Shown: one piece after another, positions 44,856-54,163 of the stretch
Layout of the letters: every line of letters begins with the position of its first letter
Position numbering within the stretch: the first letter of the stretch is position 1
Source of the DNA: Alteromonas_E sp965248545
Lineage (GTDB): Bacteria > Pseudomonadota > Gammaproteobacteria > Enterobacterales > Alteromonadaceae
Length of the DNA: 64,000 nt
NCBI GenBank assembly: GCA_965248545.1
Contig: OZ252110.1
Location: forward strand, 3,348,001-3,412,000
Direction: 5' to 3'
Position numbers and translations under genes: made by a program
Notes under the pieces: model-generated
What the model was told of the DNA's origin: nothing
The model's database searches: none
What the model saw: the letters and a program-made list of their open reading frames with translations, nothing else

Positions 44856-46572
44856 TCGCAGATGCCGGCGACTCTGTAATATTCGAATCCACGGCCATCG
44901 CGTCGGGAGCATCGATGGTTTCATCGCCCTCTGGCTCAGGTGCACTGGGGGCTTCAAATTGCTTCGGCGAGTTTTTGATCGTTGCAATGATATCGTTGAG
45001 ACGAATGCGGTTTGTTTCCGACAGTGTCAATTGTTCTAACTGGGACACCAGATCAAGTGTATTCACACCTTTGTAATTGGATAGGTTGGCGCGGACCATG
45101 CTCTGCGCCAAATTAATAGCAAATGCAGGGATGTTGTCCGCGAGACGGTAAGCCGTCAAAAATTGAGTCAGAGCCTCATCGTTGTTCCCTTCCACAAAGG
45201 CTTCAGTACCCATCTGATTGGCCTGCATAGCAAGCTTCTCGGCACGTCCAATGGCTTTTTCACTTGCCACTATTTGGCTTTCAAGCATCATCTGTTCAAT
45301 TTGATCATCCAAGCGAGACGACTTATCTGCGCATAGATCGAGAATTTGCTGGGCGCGTTCTTGGTCACCAACACCATGCCAAACTTGAGCAGCGATCACC
45401 ATGGTGTTTGCTTCGCTGCGCGAGAAATCGTGCATCCATTCACCTTCTAACAAGCGTTTGGCGCGGTCGATTTGTCCTTCCAATACATTGGCATAACTGA
45501 GCATATAGTCACGGCGTTGGTGAGCTTGTCGGTCGCCGGCGTGGCGGCCTGCGTTACCTATCAAGCAGCGCGCCTTGTGTAAGCTCTCTTCGCGCGCTTT
45601 TGCTTGCGCAGGGGCCTCGGCCGCAGAGCGAATGTGACAATCGGCTAGTTCAAATGTCAGCTCGTCACGGTGTTCGCGATTGCTCATATTGCTCAGGCGC
45701 TTCTTCTCAACTAGGGTAATTGCTTCATCAATTCGCTGTTGCATTTGGTAAGTCAAGATTTTCAGGCGGGTAGCCTGCATGGTCAATTCACTGACCTTAA
45801 TGTGGTCCAACCAGCGTTCGGCTTTTTGATAATTGTTTTCTTCAATCGCAATACACGCAAGCCATTCGTACGCCTTGTTTTGTGTCAGCTGCAAGTCAAG
45901 TAAATTACCGATTGCGGATTGGCAACTGGACCAGTCGCCTTGCATAAACATGCACTTGATGGCGCCCCAACGCGCCCAAATCACGTGTTCGGATTTTGCC
46001 AGAACCGATTTGTACAGTGCCATCGCCGCATCGTAGTCTTTTAAACTGAGTAGTATTTTGGCTTTAAGCTTTAGCAAATGAATACTGATGCGTTCGTATT
46101 TGGGAGCGGCCAAAAGCGCATCGACTTCTTTTACCGCAGCGTTGTAATCGCCGCTATCGATCGCATTCAGGGCGCCGATACTGACTTTTCGAATCGCTAG
46201 ATATTGTGATAACACTTGCTTGATTGAACGAATGGTATAAGGCTTTATGATTAAAAAATCAGGCTGTAAGTCGATGATTTGTCCAATCGTTTGTGGCGTT
46301 TGATCGGAGGTGATGAATAAAATCCCGGTCGAGGGTTTGAGTAACCCCGATTTTTGCAGGGTACGGATCCATTCGACGCCGTTTTTGTGTTGACCCAGAT
46401 GAAAATCAGACAACACAACGTCAACGCTTTGCGTACGCAAGGCATTTTTTAACTCGTTCCCGTTGCTGTAACTTGCGATCTCTAGTTCACCTAGCGACAG
46501 TAGGTGACTGCGTAAATGAATACGCGCACTGGCATTATCTTCCACAATCGCAAGCCGAATTTTTTGCTTCAT
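44845..46572 (-). CDS. Response regulator receiver + TPR-repeat protein (paralogue 2)
   Basis: 575 residues with the same plan as the protein at 8416-10071. The receiver (about 5-120) is canonical: E11/D12, phospho-acceptor D56, T88 and K110. About 360 residues of helical TPR-like repeats follow, then an acidic, disordered-looking C-terminus (PEPEGDETIDAPDAM). No DNA-binding domain. The better conserved receiver suggests it is genuinely phosphorylated; the kinase is not adjacent. Confidence 0.88.
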   Translation of the reverse strand: MKQKIRLAIVEDNASARIHLRSHLLSLGELEIASYSNGNELKNALRTQSVDVVLSDFHLGQHKNGVEWIRTLQKSGLLKPSTGILFITSDQTPQTIGQIIDLQPDFLIIKPYTIRSIKQVLSQYLAIRKVSIGALNAIDSGDYNAAVKEVDALLAAPKYERISIHLLKLKAKILLSLKDYDAAMALYKSVLAKSEHVIWARWGAIKCMFMQGDWSSCQSAIGNLLDLQLTQNKAYEWLACIAIEENNYQKAERWLDHIKVSELTMQATRLKILTYQMQQRIDEAITLVEKKRLSNMSNREHRDELTFELADCHIRSAAEAPAQAKAREESLHKARCLIGNAGRHAGDRQAHQRRDYMLSYANVLEGQIDRAKRLLEGEWMHDFSRSEANTMVIAAQVWHGVGDQERAQQILDLCADKSSRLDDQIEQMMLESQIVASEKAIGRAEKLAMQANQMGTEAFVEGNNDEALTQFLTAYRLADNIPAFAINLAQSMVRANLSNYKGVNTLDLVSQLEQLTLSETNRIRLNDIIATIKNSPKQFEAPSAPEPEGDETIDAPDAMAVDSNITESPASATIH

Positions 46573-46926
46573 CGGTTTCGATTAGACTCACACAAACGTT
46601 GCTTAGAATTTAAGCATACCAACTGGATCACAAAAACACATCTTTACAATTATGTTTCTGTATTGTTAAGCATAACTATTGAAAGGTTTGATGGGTTCAA
46701 TGCATCAAACACACCAAGCTCAACAATCGTTGCAAAATCAATGCTGCTTGGTGATGGGTTACTGGTGGACCAGTCAGGGACTGGAGCAAGGCTGAATTTG
46801 GCACTATGCTGATAGGCGTCACAATAATTTTACATCTTTAGTCGTAATGTCATGCGGTTTACGTTTACGTCAAGGTAAGATGGCGGTATCTTTAGCGATA
46901 ATTTTTACGATACTACGGACACCAGT
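46573..46926. other. 354-bp intergenic region between divergent CheY-TPR gene and mmsA
   Basis: No convincing coding frame. It holds an 8-bp hairpin, GTTTGATG (46686-46693) with CATCAAAC (46703-46710) and a 9-base loop, not followed by T. It also holds the LiuR-like inverted repeat at 46858-46873. Promoters for both flanking genes must lie here, but I cannot place them with confidence. Confidence 0.6.
46858..46873 (+). promoter_or_regulatory. LiuR-like operator upstream of mmsA
   Basis: TTTACGTTTACGTCAA is an inverted repeat TTTACGT-N2-ACGTCAA with one mismatch, 53 bases before the mmsA ATG. It closely resembles the ACGT-centred site reported for the MerR-family regulator LiuR, which controls branched-chain amino acid catabolism in gammaproteobacteria. 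Assignment rests on this resemblance plus gene content. Confidence 0.6.
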
Positions 46927-48417
46927 ATGCAAACCGTTCCTTTACTTATCGATGGTCAGTTTGTGCAATCACAAACGGCTCAGTTTATTCCAGTCACCAA
47001 CCCTGCTAACAACAGTGATATCGCGCAAGCCCCTGTTGCGCTTGACAGCGAAGTTGAAGCGGCGATTGCCTCGGCAGCTAAAGCATTTGAAACGTGGAAA
47101 AAGGTACCAACCCCAGAACGTGCACGTGTAATGATGCGTTACCAACACTTGTTGAAAGAGCACCACGATGAACTGGCGACCATTTTGGCTAGTGAAACTG
47201 GCAAAACGTTTGACGATGCCAAAGGTGACGTTTGGCGTGGTATCGAGGTTGTTGAACAAGCAATGAACATTCCCGCGTTGATGATGGGTGAGACAGTGGA
47301 AAACGTTGCCCGCAATATCGACACGTACAGCTACATTCAACCGCTGGGTGTATGCGTTGGCATTACGCCATTTAATTTCCCAGCCATGATCCCGCTGTGG
47401 ATGTTCCCTATGGCGATTGCGTGTGGTAACACATTTGTATTGAAGCCTTCAGAGCAAGATCCGCTCACGCCGACACGCTTGGCAGAATTGTTCATTGAAG
47501 CCGGCGCACCTGAGGGTGTGTTGAACATCGTTCACGGTGGGAAAGAGCAGGTCGATATCCTATTAAATCACCCAACAGTAAAAGCCGTGTCGTTTGTCGG
47601 TTCAGTGCCTGTTGGTCAATACATCTACAAGACAGCGACCGACAATATGAAGCGTGCACAGTGTTTCGCAGGAGCGAAGAATCACACGGTTATTATGCCC
47701 GACGCCAATAAAGAACACGTATTGAATAACATGGTCGGTGCTTCAGTTGGTGCAGCGGGTCAACGTTGCATGGCGATCTCGGTAGCGGTATTCGTTGGCG
47801 ACAGTAAGGATTGGGTAGAAGAGCTCGCTGACCGCATCGCAAAAGTGAAGCCTGGCGTATGGGATGATAAAGAAGCGGGTTTTGGTCCGCTGATCAGTCC
47901 AAAAGCAAAAGCGCGCGTACTTGAGCTGATTGAGTCAGGAAAACAAGAAGGTGCTACATGCCTTGTTGATGGTTCTGATTGCACTGTTGAAGGCTATGAA
48001 CAAGGCAACTGGGTTGGTCCAACGGTATTCACTGATGTCACCACGAATATGCGTATCTACCAAGAAGAAATCTTTGGTCCAGTACTGTGCTGCATGTGTG
48101 TTGATACCCTCGAAGAAGCGTTGGCAATCGTAAACGCTAATCAATACGGTAACGGTACGTCAATCTTTACCAACAGTGGTGCTGCGGCGCGCAAATATCA
48201 GAGTGACGTTGAAGTTGGTCAGGTGGGTATCAATATTCCAATTCCGGTGCCATTGCCATTCTTCTCATTCACGGGTTGGAAAAACTCATTCTACGGTGAC
48301 TTACACGCCTATGGTAAGCAAGCTATTCGCTTCTACTCGGAAACCAAGACGATTACTTCACGTTGGGTAGAAGGCGATATTCCAAGTGGTCCAAACATGA
48401 CGATTTCATTGCGTTAA
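46927..48417 (+). CDS. mmsA: Methylmalonate-semialdehyde dehydrogenase (CoA-acylating)
   Basis: 496 residues, aldehyde dehydrogenase superfamily. Catalytic Cys is C281 in GAAGQRCMA; AKNHTVIMPDA and PFNFPAMIPLWMFP are typical of MmsA. Converts methylmalonate semialdehyde to propionyl-CoA at the end of valine (and thymine) breakdown. First gene of a four-gene operon; the next start is 14 bases after its stop. Confidence 0.96.
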   Translation: MQTVPLLIDGQFVQSQTAQFIPVTNPANNSDIAQAPVALDSEVEAAIASAAKAFETWKKVPTPERARVMMRYQHLLKEHHDELATILASETGKTFDDAKGDVWRGIEVVEQAMNIPALMMGETVENVARNIDTYSYIQPLGVCVGITPFNFPAMIPLWMFPMAIACGNTFVLKPSEQDPLTPTRLAELFIEAGAPEGVLNIVHGGKEQVDILLNHPTVKAVSFVGSVPVGQYIYKTATDNMKRAQCFAGAKNHTVIMPDANKEHVLNNMVGASVGAAGQRCMAISVAVFVGDSKDWVEELADRIAKVKPGVWDDKEAGFGPLISPKAKARVLELIESGKQEGATCLVDGSDCTVEGYEQGNWVGPTVFTDVTTNMRIYQEEIFGPVLCCMCVDTLEEALAIVNANQYGNGTSIFTNSGAAARKYQSDVEVGQVGINIPIPVPLPFFSFTGWKNSFYGDLHAYGKQAIRFYSETKTITSRWVEGDIPSGPNMTISLR

Positions 48418-48431
48418 GAGGGTGCGTTGAG

Positions 48432-49586
48432 ATGAATTTTGAGCTTAATGATGATCAATTAGCGTTTGCTGAAACAGCTAAACAATTTGCTGACCAGGCG
48501 CTAGCGCCGTTTGCGGCAGAGTGGGATCGCGAGCACATTTTCCCTACGGACACATTTCGTCAGGCAGGCGAACTCGGATTTTGTGGCCTGTACACACCAG
48601 AGGAAGCTGGCGGTTTAGGGTTGTCGCGGTTAGATTCCTCCATCATCTTTGAACAGCTGTCGATGGGTTGTACCACGACAACTGCGATGCTAACCATACA
48701 CAATATGGCGACATGGATGATTGCGACTTGGGGCACGGATCAAGTTAAATCAGACTGGTGTGACGATCTTGTTAGTGGTCAGAAACTGGCATCGTATTGT
48801 TTGACTGAACCGGGTTCTGGCTCAGACGCTGCGTCGATGAAGTCAAACGCTAAACGCGACGGCGACACGTACGTACTGAATGGCTCGAAAGTCTTTATTT
48901 CTGGTGCTGGATCAACGGATGTGTTGGTTGTCATGGCGCGCACTGGTGGCGAAGGCGCCGGTGGCGTCTCCGCATTTGTGGTACCTGCCAATGCCGAAGG
49001 TGTCGGTTACGGCAAAGCTGAAGAGAAAATGGGCTGGAATGCCCAACCCACCCGAATGGTCACATTCGACAATGTTGTGCTACCGGCCAGTGCATTGTTA
49101 GACCAGGAAGGGAATGGTTTCAAACTTGCCATGCAAGGCCTTGACGGTGGTCGTATCAATATCGCGACCTGTTCCATTGGGACGGCTCAGCAAGCACTGG
49201 ATACCGCTCGTGATTACATGCATGAGCGCAGTCAATTTGGCAAACCGCTAGCAGCAATGCAAGCGCTACAGTTCAAGCTAGCTGACATGAACACCGAGCT
49301 AGTGGCAGCTCGCCAAATGGTGCGCTTGGCAGCCAGTAAAGTCGACAATAAACACCCTGATCGCTCAACTTATTGCGCAATGGCAAAACGTTTTGCCACT
49401 GATGTGGGTTTTAAGGTGTGTAATGAAGCACTGCAAATTCACGGTGGCTATGGTTACATCAAGGAATATCCGCTCGAGCGCTATGTGCGTGACGTTCGCG
49501 TACATCAGATCCTTGAGGGTACCAATGAAATCATGCGCGTGATCATTGCGCGTCGACTGCTCTCTGACGCAGCACAAGTGCTTTAA
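48432..49586 (+). CDS. Acyl-CoA dehydrogenase, probably isobutyryl-CoA dehydrogenase
   Basis: 384 residues from ATG 48432; the frame runs back into mmsA but the family starts here. FAD-dependent fold with CLTEPGSGSDAASMKS, ERSQFGKPLAAMQALQFKLADM, and the catalytic base E362 in ILEGTNEIMR. Operon position points to isobutyryl-CoA oxidation to methacrylyl-CoA; other short branched acyl-CoAs are possible. Confidence 0.93.
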   Translation: MNFELNDDQLAFAETAKQFADQALAPFAAEWDREHIFPTDTFRQAGELGFCGLYTPEEAGGLGLSRLDSSIIFEQLSMGCTTTTAMLTIHNMATWMIATWGTDQVKSDWCDDLVSGQKLASYCLTEPGSGSDAASMKSNAKRDGDTYVLNGSKVFISGAGSTDVLVVMARTGGEGAGGVSAFVVPANAEGVGYGKAEEKMGWNAQPTRMVTFDNVVLPASALLDQEGNGFKLAMQGLDGGRINIATCSIGTAQQALDTARDYMHERSQFGKPLAAMQALQFKLADMNTELVAARQMVRLAASKVDNKHPDRSTYCAMAKRFATDVGFKVCNEALQIHGGYGYIKEYPLERYVRDVRVHQILEGTNEIMRVIIARRLLSDAAQVL

Positions 49587-49597
49587 GGAAACCTACA

Positions 49598-50749
49598 ATG
49601 GACCAACAAAGCGTAATATGCGAAACCATACAGACCGACAATGGTGGTCTGATTGGTCATATTCGATTAAACAAAACGGCCGCGTTAAATGCGATTGATT
49701 TGTCGATGGTGCGTCGAATCGATGCGCAATTGATCGAATGGCAAAGCGAAGACGACTTGGTTTGCGTTGTACTTGATGCCGTGGGTGAAAAAGCCTTTTG
49801 TGCCGGTGGTGACGTGGTGTCGATGTACAACGCAATGCAACAAGAGCCAGGAAAAACCCCCGCGTTTTTGCAAGACTTTTTCAATTTTGAATACCAATTA
49901 GACTACCGCATTCATACCTATGCCAAACCCGTAATTGTCTGGGGACAAGGCATAGTGATGGGCGGCGGTCTAGGGTTATTCAATGGCGCAAGCCACCGTG
50001 TAGTCACCGGTAACTCGCGGATCGCAATGCCTGAGATCACGATTGGTCTGTATCCAGATGTTGGTGGCAGTTGGTTCTTGAATCGTATGCCAGGCAAGCT
50101 CGGCATTTTCTTGGGGCTTACCGGCGCCAGTATTAATGCCACCGACGCACTGTATTGCGAATTGGCCGATTTCTTTGTCGGTCACCACACCAGTGATGAT
50201 TGCATCGATGCACTCAAGCGCCAGCCATGGCCGGAGGAGCGTGCGACCAAGAATTCGATACGCGAAATGCACAATGTTGTCAGTGACGTATTGCGCACTT
50301 TTGACGATCTGGCCGCTAGCGAAAAACCGCAAGGGCAGCTTGCTAAGCATCGCGATGCAATCGATGCTGCATGCGATCAGGATTCGTTGGCTACAATCGT
50401 GGATAACATTTTGAGTATGCCGAGTGAAGGCGATAAGTGGCTTAGTAAGGCCCAAGGGAGCCTAAGCCATGGTTCACCCATTACCGCACACATAGTGGAT
50501 CAACAATTGAAACGCGCGGCGGACATGACGCTCGCTGATTGTTTCCGTATGGAGTTAGATTTGTCATGTCGCTGTGGTGAATATGGCGAGTTTGCCGAAG
50601 GTGTACGCGCTTTATTAATCGACAAAGATATGCAGCCAAATTGGCGCTATCAATCGATATCTGACGTTCCGAGTGATGTGATTGATTGGTTTTTCTCGTC
50701 ACCTTGGTCTCAAGAACAGCACCCACTTGCCTTATTAGGAAAAGCATAA
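49598..50749 (+). CDS. 3-hydroxyisobutyryl-CoA hydrolase (crotonase fold)
   Basis: 383 residues, longer than simple enoyl-CoA hydratases (about 260) and matching the hydrolase branch. Oxyanion-hole region FCAGGDVVSMYNA, GQGIVMGGGLGLFNGASHRVVT, and PEITIGLYPDVGGSWFLNRMPG with Glu/Asp positions of the hydrolase. Releases 3-hydroxyisobutyrate from its CoA ester. SD sequence AAGGA is just before the ATG, and the stop overlaps the mmsB start (TAATG). Confidence 0.92.
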   Translation: MDQQSVICETIQTDNGGLIGHIRLNKTAALNAIDLSMVRRIDAQLIEWQSEDDLVCVVLDAVGEKAFCAGGDVVSMYNAMQQEPGKTPAFLQDFFNFEYQLDYRIHTYAKPVIVWGQGIVMGGGLGLFNGASHRVVTGNSRIAMPEITIGLYPDVGGSWFLNRMPGKLGIFLGLTGASINATDALYCELADFFVGHHTSDDCIDALKRQPWPEERATKNSIREMHNVVSDVLRTFDDLAASEKPQGQLAKHRDAIDAACDQDSLATIVDNILSMPSEGDKWLSKAQGSLSHGSPITAHIVDQQLKRAADMTLADCFRMELDLSCRCGEYGEFAEGVRALLIDKDMQPNWRYQSISDVPSDVIDWFFSSPWSQEQHPLALLGKA

Positions 50750-51636
50750 TGAAAAAAATAGCCTTTATTGGTCTTGGGAACATGGGCGGCCCTATGGCGC
50801 TGAATCTGTTAAAACAAGGGTTTAGCGTTACTGTTTTCGATCTCGTCGAAACGGCTGTCCAACAGTTGGTTGATGCTGGCGCGAGTGCGGCTGCAACTGC
50901 CGTCGGCGCGGTCACAGACGCCGAAATCGTCATTTCTATGCTGCCAGCAAGCACGCATGTACGTTCCTTGTACTTAGACGAGGGTAACGCTGGTGACGCG
51001 ATCAATGCCGGTGCATTAGTGATTGATTGCAGTACGATTGACGCTGCTTCAGCGAAAGCGGTTGCAGAAGGTTTGGCGGTGAAAAATGTGCGTTTCATTG
51101 ACGCACCCGTTTCCGGTGGCGTGGGTGGTGCACAGGCCGGCACGTTGACCTTTATCGTCGGTGGCAGCGCCAGCGATCTAGACGATGCTCGACCTGCGCT
51201 CGAAGCAATGGGCAAGAACATTTTCCATGCCGGCGAGCACGGTGCAGGGCAGGTGGCCAAGATATGCAACAACATGTTGTTATCCGTTCTCATGTCTGGC
51301 ACAGCAGAAGCGCTGCAATTGGGTATTGATAACGGCCTAGATCCAAAAGTCTTGTCAGAAATAATGCTGCAAAGCTCAGGTCGAAACTGGACTTTGGAGC
51401 TTTACAACCCATGCCCTGACGTAATGCCGAACGTACCATCATCAAATGACTACCAAGGCGGTTTTATGGTGGACTTGATGAACAAAGATTTGCGTTTGGC
51501 AATGCAGTGCGCAGCGGATTCTCAGTCGGCTGTCCCCATGGGTGCTCAGGCGCAAAACCTGTATAAGCTGCACGGCAAGCAAGGCAATGGTAAACTCGAC
51601 TTCTCGAGTATATTTACGTTGTTTTCTGGCCAATAA
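50749..51636 (+). CDS. mmsB: 3-hydroxyisobutyrate dehydrogenase
   Basis: 295 residues from ATG 50749, which shares one base with the preceding stop. Rossmann motif GLGNMGGPMALNLL, DAPVSGGVGGAQAGTLTF, catalytic Lys in GAGQVAKICNNM. Oxidises 3-hydroxyisobutyrate to methylmalonate semialdehyde, the substrate of MmsA, closing the valine pathway. Confidence 0.96.
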   Translation: MKKIAFIGLGNMGGPMALNLLKQGFSVTVFDLVETAVQQLVDAGASAAATAVGAVTDAEIVISMLPASTHVRSLYLDEGNAGDAINAGALVIDCSTIDAASAKAVAEGLAVKNVRFIDAPVSGGVGGAQAGTLTFIVGGSASDLDDARPALEAMGKNIFHAGEHGAGQVAKICNNMLLSVLMSGTAEALQLGIDNGLDPKVLSEIMLQSSGRNWTLELYNPCPDVMPNVPSSNDYQGGFMVDLMNKDLRLAMQCAADSQSAVPMGAQAQNLYKLHGKQGNGKLDFSSIFTLFSGQ

Positions 51637-51678
51637 ACCTCAGTTGGGTGCGTTGGCTACATTTAGCTTTGAGCACCC

Positions 51679-52251
51679 ATGAGTACACATGACCGCAAGG
51701 CGCTATTTCTTGACCGAGATGGCGTCATTAACATCAATCACGGCTACGTTTATCAAATTCAGAATGTTGATTTTGTCGACGGCATATTTGATTTAATCAA
51801 GCGCTTTGTACGTGAGCGCTACGTCCCAGTAATCCTTACCAACCAATCAGGCATTGCGCGTGGCTTGTATACTGAACGCGACTTTGAAGCGGTAATGGCT
51901 TACTTTCAGCAAGCATTCCAGCAGCACGGAATTGATTCAATTCCGGTTTTTCATTGTCCGCATCACCCGGATTTTCCCGATAGTAACGGGGTCAGTGAAT
52001 GCGATTGTCGCAAACCCAAAGCCGGCTTATTCGAGCAAGCTGTTAGAGCACATCATTTTAACGTTGAAAACAGTGTCATGATTGGTGACAAGGTCATCGA
52101 CATGATTGCCGCCGAACGCGCAGGTGTGGGACGAAGAGTGCTATTCGATGTAAACGGTGATCAGCGCCAAAAGCTGACAACTGACGAAGCGCTGCAACAA
52201 CCAGATCGCGTTGAAGTTTTTGAGCATTTGTCGGCTGTTAACCCGCGTTAA
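51679..52251 (+). CDS. gmhB: D-glycero-beta-D-manno-heptose 1,7-bisphosphate 7-phosphatase
   Basis: 190 residues, HAD phosphatase. Nucleophile motif FLDRDGV (D12, D14), TNQSGIARG, and the GmhB zinc loop CPHHPDFP...ECDCRKPK. Makes ADP-heptose precursor for the LPS inner core. It is convergent with yejM, 14 bases apart. Confidence 0.95.
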   Translation: MSTHDRKALFLDRDGVININHGYVYQIQNVDFVDGIFDLIKRFVRERYVPVILTNQSGIARGLYTERDFEAVMAYFQQAFQQHGIDSIPVFHCPHHPDFPDSNGVSECDCRKPKAGLFEQAVRAHHFNVENSVMIGDKVIDMIAAERAGVGRRVLFDVNGDQRQKLTTDEALQQPDRVEVFEHLSAVNPR

Positions 52252-52265
52252 CCAGCGTATCCAGC

Positions 52266-53804
52266 CTAGTTAGTTGAAAAGCGGCTCATGTGTTTGATTG
52301 CTTGACTCAATAAGTCGGTATTCAGGCTCGCAGTACTGCGGTTACCCGTCTCGATGTCGATGATTTCATAGCTGCCATTGCTCATGATTTCGGTGCGCAA
52401 ACCATCGTGGATCAAGATTATTTTCTCGCCACTCGTGCTGATAAGCCACTTGCGCTTTGGCTCAATGAGGTTCTGGCCGGTCGAATACAACCCAGAGTCG
52501 GCACTACAACCTAGCATGTTCATTAGCGTTGGGAGTAAATCCTCAGTACTGGCAAGGCTGTTATCAATATCAGCGGTGGAATACAGAGTGCCAGGTTGTG
52601 AAGGGTTTTCAGTATCATACCCGGTCGCAATCAGCAGATGTGATTTTTGGATAAGCGGTATAGATAACCACTCTTCAATCTCAGCTGCACTCAAAAACGC
52701 AATGACTAATTTGCCGCCGACAATGGCATTGACGCGGCGCAGCGCGTCTTCGGTTACGATAGCTGAACCTGTTTGTGCAACTAAACCCGGGTCGGTATTA
52801 ACTAACACAGGGATATCGTAGGCTTCCGCCATTTCGAACAAGACCGGCGTCTCATTTTGCATGCTTTGGGCGTATATCTCGGGTACGCCATATAGCGTCG
52901 TCGTAACCAAGGATTGTATATCAGTAGAATTAACGAAAAACTGCTGATTCTGGCGTAAATCAAGGCCGTCTAGGGTGGTAATCGGGCGTGTATCGGTTTG
53001 GACCATCATGACCGTTGAGCGGTTGGGGTTTACGCTACAATAAATCGATGAGAGAGGGTAGGTGACGGATTGTAACTGTGGATCGAACTGCAGTTGTTTA
53101 CGTTGCTCATAGCTCTCAAGGTCGAGCAGCTCATAGCGCGACAGTAGGGTCTTGGCCGTTGCCGGGTAAGACAACGGAAACATATTGTCCTGTTTAATAA
53201 TCGGCTGATACAGCTCCGCGTCAGCCCATACGTGCATCGCGTGACTGGAGACAAAGCTCAATAGAAATACTGTTGTAACCGGCGCGCCAATTTTGTATTT
53301 GACTAAGCGGTCGATGCGCTTCCAAATCGCATTGGCTAATACGAGTTGAAAGCCCAGCCAGACGACAAATAACAATCCCAGATAACTCCACTGTTGCCAG
53401 CTGAAGTCGCTGATTTGGTTTTGCGTTTCGGAGCGCACCAGTTCGGCCGAGCTGAGCGTAATGTGAAATCCTGTGCGGTTATAAATTAAGGCATCTAGTG
53501 CGAGCAGTGCTAGGCCCACTGCGGCAATCACAGAGGCACTGCCTTTCAGTAACTTGGCGTTAGTCAACCAATAACACTGCGGTAGAATAAATATCACAAA
53601 GCCGCAAAAGGTTAGGAATCCAATATGACCAAACCAGTTAGCCACAAGATAAAAGGTGCCTAATAATGTGCCTGATGGTGGCGAGGAGAATACAAAGATC
53701 GATGAAATGATCAGTGCCAATAGGATATTGGCTAACGCAAACCAATGGCCCCAATTGACCAGTTTGGTAACCCGTTGTCGGCGAGGAGATTCGGCTAAAA
53801 TCAT
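52266..53804 (-). CDS. yejM: YejM/PbgA-like inner-membrane sulfatase-fold protein
   Basis: 512 residues against 586 in E. coli. The N-terminal DUF3413 membrane part has five helices (NWGHWFALANILL, then others to about 200), with FVSSHAMHVWADAELYQPI and PLSYPATAK matching PbgA. The periplasmic sulfatase-like domain is about 75 residues shorter than in E. coli. In enterobacteria the protein senses LPS and controls LpxC turnover via LapB. The yejL gene lies 6 bases upstream on the same strand. Confidence 0.9.
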   Translation of the reverse strand: MILAESPRRQRVTKLVNWGHWFALANILLALIISSIFVFSSPPSGTLLGTFYLVANWFGHIGFLTFCGFVIFILPQCYWLTNAKLLKGSASVIAAVGLALLALDALIYNRTGFHITLSSAELVRSETQNQISDFSWQQWSYLGLLFVVWLGFQLVLANAIWKRIDRLVKYKIGAPVTTVFLLSFVSSHAMHVWADAELYQPIIKQDNMFPLSYPATAKTLLSRYELLDLESYEQRKQLQFDPQLQSVTYPLSSIYCSVNPNRSTVMMVQTDTRPITTLDGLDLRQNQQFFVNSTDIQSLVTTTLYGVPEIYAQSMQNETPVLFEMAEAYDIPVLVNTDPGLVAQTGSAIVTEDALRRVNAIVGGKLVIAFLSAAEIEEWLSIPLIQKSHLLIATGYDTENPSQPGTLYSTADIDNSLASTEDLLPTLMNMLGCSADSGLYSTGQNLIEPKRKWLISTSGEKIILIHDGLRTEIMSNGSYEIIDIETGNRSTASLNTDLLSQAIKHMSRFSTN

Positions 53805-53810
53805 AGGTCG

Positions 53811-54023
53811 TTATTTGATACTTTTGATCATGGCTGCGCTGAACTGTTCTGCAACAGCTTGGCGTTGTTGAGGCTCAAATTGTTGGGTTAACACGCTGGT
53901 GACAGTATTGCCTAGAACCATGAGAGCCAACTCGCGATCGCACTGATGTTTGTTAATGACATCGATAAGATCTTGCATGACGGTTTCGATTTGATCGTTT
54001 GAATAGCGAGATTGTATTGGCAT
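53811..54023 (-). CDS. yejL: YejL (UPF0352/DUF1414)
   Basis: 70 residues. SRYSNDQIETVMQDLIDVI and LALMVLGNTVTSVL match the family over full length. Function unknown; always found with yejM. Six bases separate it from yejM downstream. Confidence 0.95.
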   Translation of the reverse strand: MPIQSRYSNDQIETVMQDLIDVINKHQCDRELALMVLGNTVTSVLTQQFEPQQRQAVAEQFSAAMIKSIK

Positions 54024-54080
54024 GCGAGACTCTTTTTATGCTTGTTTTTATAAAAGGCATGGATTTTATTCCAGATCGAT

Positions 54081-54086
54081 TATAAT
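54081..54086 (+). promoter_or_regulatory. -10 box upstream of yejK
   Basis: A perfect TATAAT 77 bases before the yejK ATG, in the yejL/yejK divergent region. The -35 position (CATGGA at 17 bases) is poor. Confidence 0.45.
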
Positions 54087-54163
54087 CCCTGCGCTTGCAA
54101 TCACAATGGTTATTGCAAAGTTTATTTCACCAAGCAACTGTCTAACTAGGAACGCCTTGCATA

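Noticed and set aside
46847..47131. Plus-strand frame overlapping the mmsA start in another frame.
   Set aside because: It covers the operator and mmsA N-terminus; no independent support.
49976..50455. 159-codon minus-strand frame inside the 3-hydroxyisobutyryl-CoA hydrolase gene.
   Set aside because: Shadow of a conserved gene with intact active-site motifs.
50481..51302. 273-codon minus-strand frame across the hydrolase/mmsB boundary.
   Set aside because: Antisense to two strong genes in an operon; its composition (Ala/Pro/Thr runs) is typical of a mirror frame.
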